DNA from: Oscillospiraceae bacterium
Lineage (GTDB): Bacteria > Bacillota > Clostridia > Oscillospirales > Ruminococcaceae
Reading direction: 5' to 3'
DNA: 7,161 nucleotides
Assembly (NCBI GenBank): GCA_017394565.1
Contig: JAFPXW010000325.1
Coordinates: 1-7,161 of the forward strand
The notes under the pieces: model-generated
What the model was told of the DNA's origin: nothing
Database searches by the model: none
The model's input: only the letters and a program-made list of their open reading frames with translations
Translations under genes and position numbers: made by a program
Part shown: in pieces, positions 5,982-7,161 of the stretch
Numbering within the stretch: position 1 is the stretch's first letter
Layout of the letters: every line of letters begins with the position of its first letter

Positions 5982-7151
5982 ATGAAGAATATCATTGAAA
6001 CAACAAATGCCCACATCATGTCAACCTACGGCAGAAGCGATGTGGTACTCGACAACGGTTCCGGCGCAACAGTGCATGGCGCGGACGGCAAGACATACAT
6101 CGACTTCGGCAGCGGTATCGGCACCGCATCCCTCGGCTACTGCAATCAGGCATGGGCTGACGCGGTCTGCGAGCAGGTACGCAAGATCCAGCACACCTCC
6201 AACCTGTTCTATCACGCACCGCAGGCGGAGCTTGCGGAAAAGCTGTGTGCCATGTCGGGTTACGAGAAGCTGTTCTACGGCAACAGCGGCGCAGAAGCCA
6301 ATGAATGCGCCATCAAGATCGCAAGAAAATACAGCTTTGACAAGTACGGGAAGGGACGTTCCACCATCATTACCCTGGTGAATTCCTTCCACGGCAGAAC
6401 CATTGCGACACTCTCGGCCACGGGACAGGATGTGTTCCACAACTTCTTCTTCCCGTTCGTCGGCGATTTCCGCTATGCCAAGGCCAATGACATCGCCGAT
6501 CTCCACGAGAAGCTCGATGATACCGTTTGCGCCATCATGATCGAGTATGTGCAGGGCGAGGGCGGCGTCATGGCGCTGGAGCAGGCGTTCGTTGACGAGA
6601 TCCGCAGGATCTGCGACGAGAAGGACATCCTCATGATCGCGGACGAGGTGCAGACCGGCATCGGACGTACCGGCAAGCTGTTCGCCGGTGAGCATTACGG
6701 CGTCAAGGCGGATGTGACCACCTGCGCCAAGGGCATCGGCGGCGGTCTGCCGATCGGCGTTTGCCTTGCGAACCAGAAATGCGCGGACGTCCTCGGCAAG
6801 GGCGCTCACGGTTCCACCTTCGGCGGCAATCCGGTCGTTTGCGCCGGCGCGGTCAAGGTTCTCGAAACCCTCGGCGCTGACGGCGTGATGGAGGACATCG
6901 CAAAGAAGGCGGAGTGGCTCCGCACAGAACTCTCCAAGATCGACGAGGTCGAGGCCGTGACCGGTCTGGGCTTCATGATCGGCATCCAGCTCAAGACCAA
7001 GAAGGCGCCGGATGTGCTGAAGGCTTGCCTGGAGAAGGGACTGCTGGTGCTGACCGCGAAGGAAAAGGTTCGTTTGCTGCCGCCGCTGACCATCACGATG
7101 GAGGAACTGCAGGAGGGTACGAAGATTCTCAGAGAAGTATTGGAGGCGTAA
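5982..7151 (+). CDS. argD: Acetylornithine aminotransferase
   Basis: ArgD is a class III, fold-type I pyridoxal-phosphate enzyme. It converts N-acetylglutamate semialdehyde and glutamate to N-acetylornithine and 2-oxoglutarate, and many family members also act in lysine synthesis on the succinyl-diaminopimelate step. The 389-residue length is normal. Visible features are DFGSGIGTASLGY (41-53), the phosphate-binding NSGAEANE (101-108), SFHGRT (135-140), EYVQGEGG (188-195), DEVQTGIGRTG (221-231) with Asp221 expected to hold the cofactor ring nitrogen, and TTCAKGIGGGLPIG (246-259) with Lys250 as the Schiff-base lysine, followed by HGSTFGGNP (276-284). Close relatives (ornithine or GABA aminotransferases) share these motifs; the arg operon decides the call. 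The gene end contains GGAGG (7142-7146), apparently the ribosome binding site of the next gene. Confidence 0.95.
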   Translation: MKNIIETTNAHIMSTYGRSDVVLDNGSGATVHGADGKTYIDFGSGIGTASLGYCNQAWADAVCEQVRKIQHTSNLFYHAPQAELAEKLCAMSGYEKLFYGNSGAEANECAIKIARKYSFDKYGKGRSTIITLVNSFHGRTIATLSATGQDVFHNFFFPFVGDFRYAKANDIADLHEKLDDTVCAIMIEYVQGEGGVMALEQAFVDEIRRICDEKDILMIADEVQTGIGRTGKLFAGEHYGVKADVTTCAKGIGGGLPIGVCLANQKCADVLGKGAHGSTFGGNPVVCAGAVKVLETLGADGVMEDIAKKAEWLRTELSKIDEVEAVTGLGFMIGIQLKTKKAPDVLKACLEKGLLVLTAKEKVRLLPPLTITMEELQEGTKILREVLEA

Positions 7152-7154
7152 CGT

Positions 7155-7161
7155 ATGGAGC
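7155..7161 (+). CDS. Start of a further gene, cut by the window edge
   Basis: An ATG at 7155, three bases after the argD stop, is preceded by GGAGG at 7142-7146 with 8-nt spacing. Only Met-Glu and one base are visible, so the product cannot be read. Operon logic makes ornithine carbamoyltransferase (argF) or a carbamoyl-phosphate synthase gene likely, but this is a guess from context. Confidence 0.5.

Noticed and set aside
6021..6809. Minus-strand open frame opposite argD
   Set aside because: Shadow of argD; the plus strand carries all PLP-enzyme motifs.
1..7161. CRISPR array, mobile element, tRNA, rRNA or phage-defence system
   Set aside because: No spaced direct repeats, transposase, integrase, tRNA cloverleaf or defence-type domain was seen; the window is occupied by biosynthetic genes.

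Overview
The window reads as a bacterial arginine-biosynthesis operon, all on the + strand. Base and codon use (GC-rich, many GAC/GAG/AAG/GGC codons, a mix of AGA and CGC for Arg), strong GGAGG-type ribosome binding sites and the style of the Arg proteins suggest a gut-type Clostridia member, probably Oscillospiraceae / Ruminococcus-like. That placement is inference from composition and protein style, not from a search.

Layout: 1-229 is a leader or intergenic stretch with no gene I can name. It holds a Shine-Dalgarno-like AGGAGG followed by a tiny ORF, and a perfect 10-bp inverted repeat. 230-679 encodes a 149-residue pentapeptide-repeat protein. A 66-nt gap with a strong stem-loop, whose 3' arm is also complementary to the next ribosome binding site, leads to argH (747-2138). 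Then come a 69-residue cysteine-rich double-spanning membrane protein (2145-2354), argC of the short 'uncommon' type (2356-3303), argJ (3319-4563), argB with a GTG start (4588-5460), a DUF3592-like membrane protein overlapping argB by one base (5460-5870), a 111-nt gap with two hairpins, and argD (5982-7151). A further gene appears to start at 7155 and leaves the window after two codons.

The enzymes together: ArgJ makes N-acetylglutamate by moving acetyl from N-acetylornithine to glutamate. ArgB phosphorylates it, ArgC reduces the phosphate to the semialdehyde, ArgD transaminates that to N-acetylornithine, and ArgJ then releases ornithine while recycling the acetyl group. ArgH does the last step, argininosuccinate to arginine plus fumarate. 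Ornithine carbamoyltransferase (ArgF) and argininosuccinate synthase (ArgG) are not in the window; the gene starting at 7155 or the region before position 1 could supply them.

Nothing here is clearly a new system. The points most worth checking are the three non-enzymatic genes woven into the operon (two tightly coupled membrane proteins and the pentapeptide protein), an Asn-to-Ile change in the ArgH active-site motif, and the possible two-state RNA element ahead of argH.
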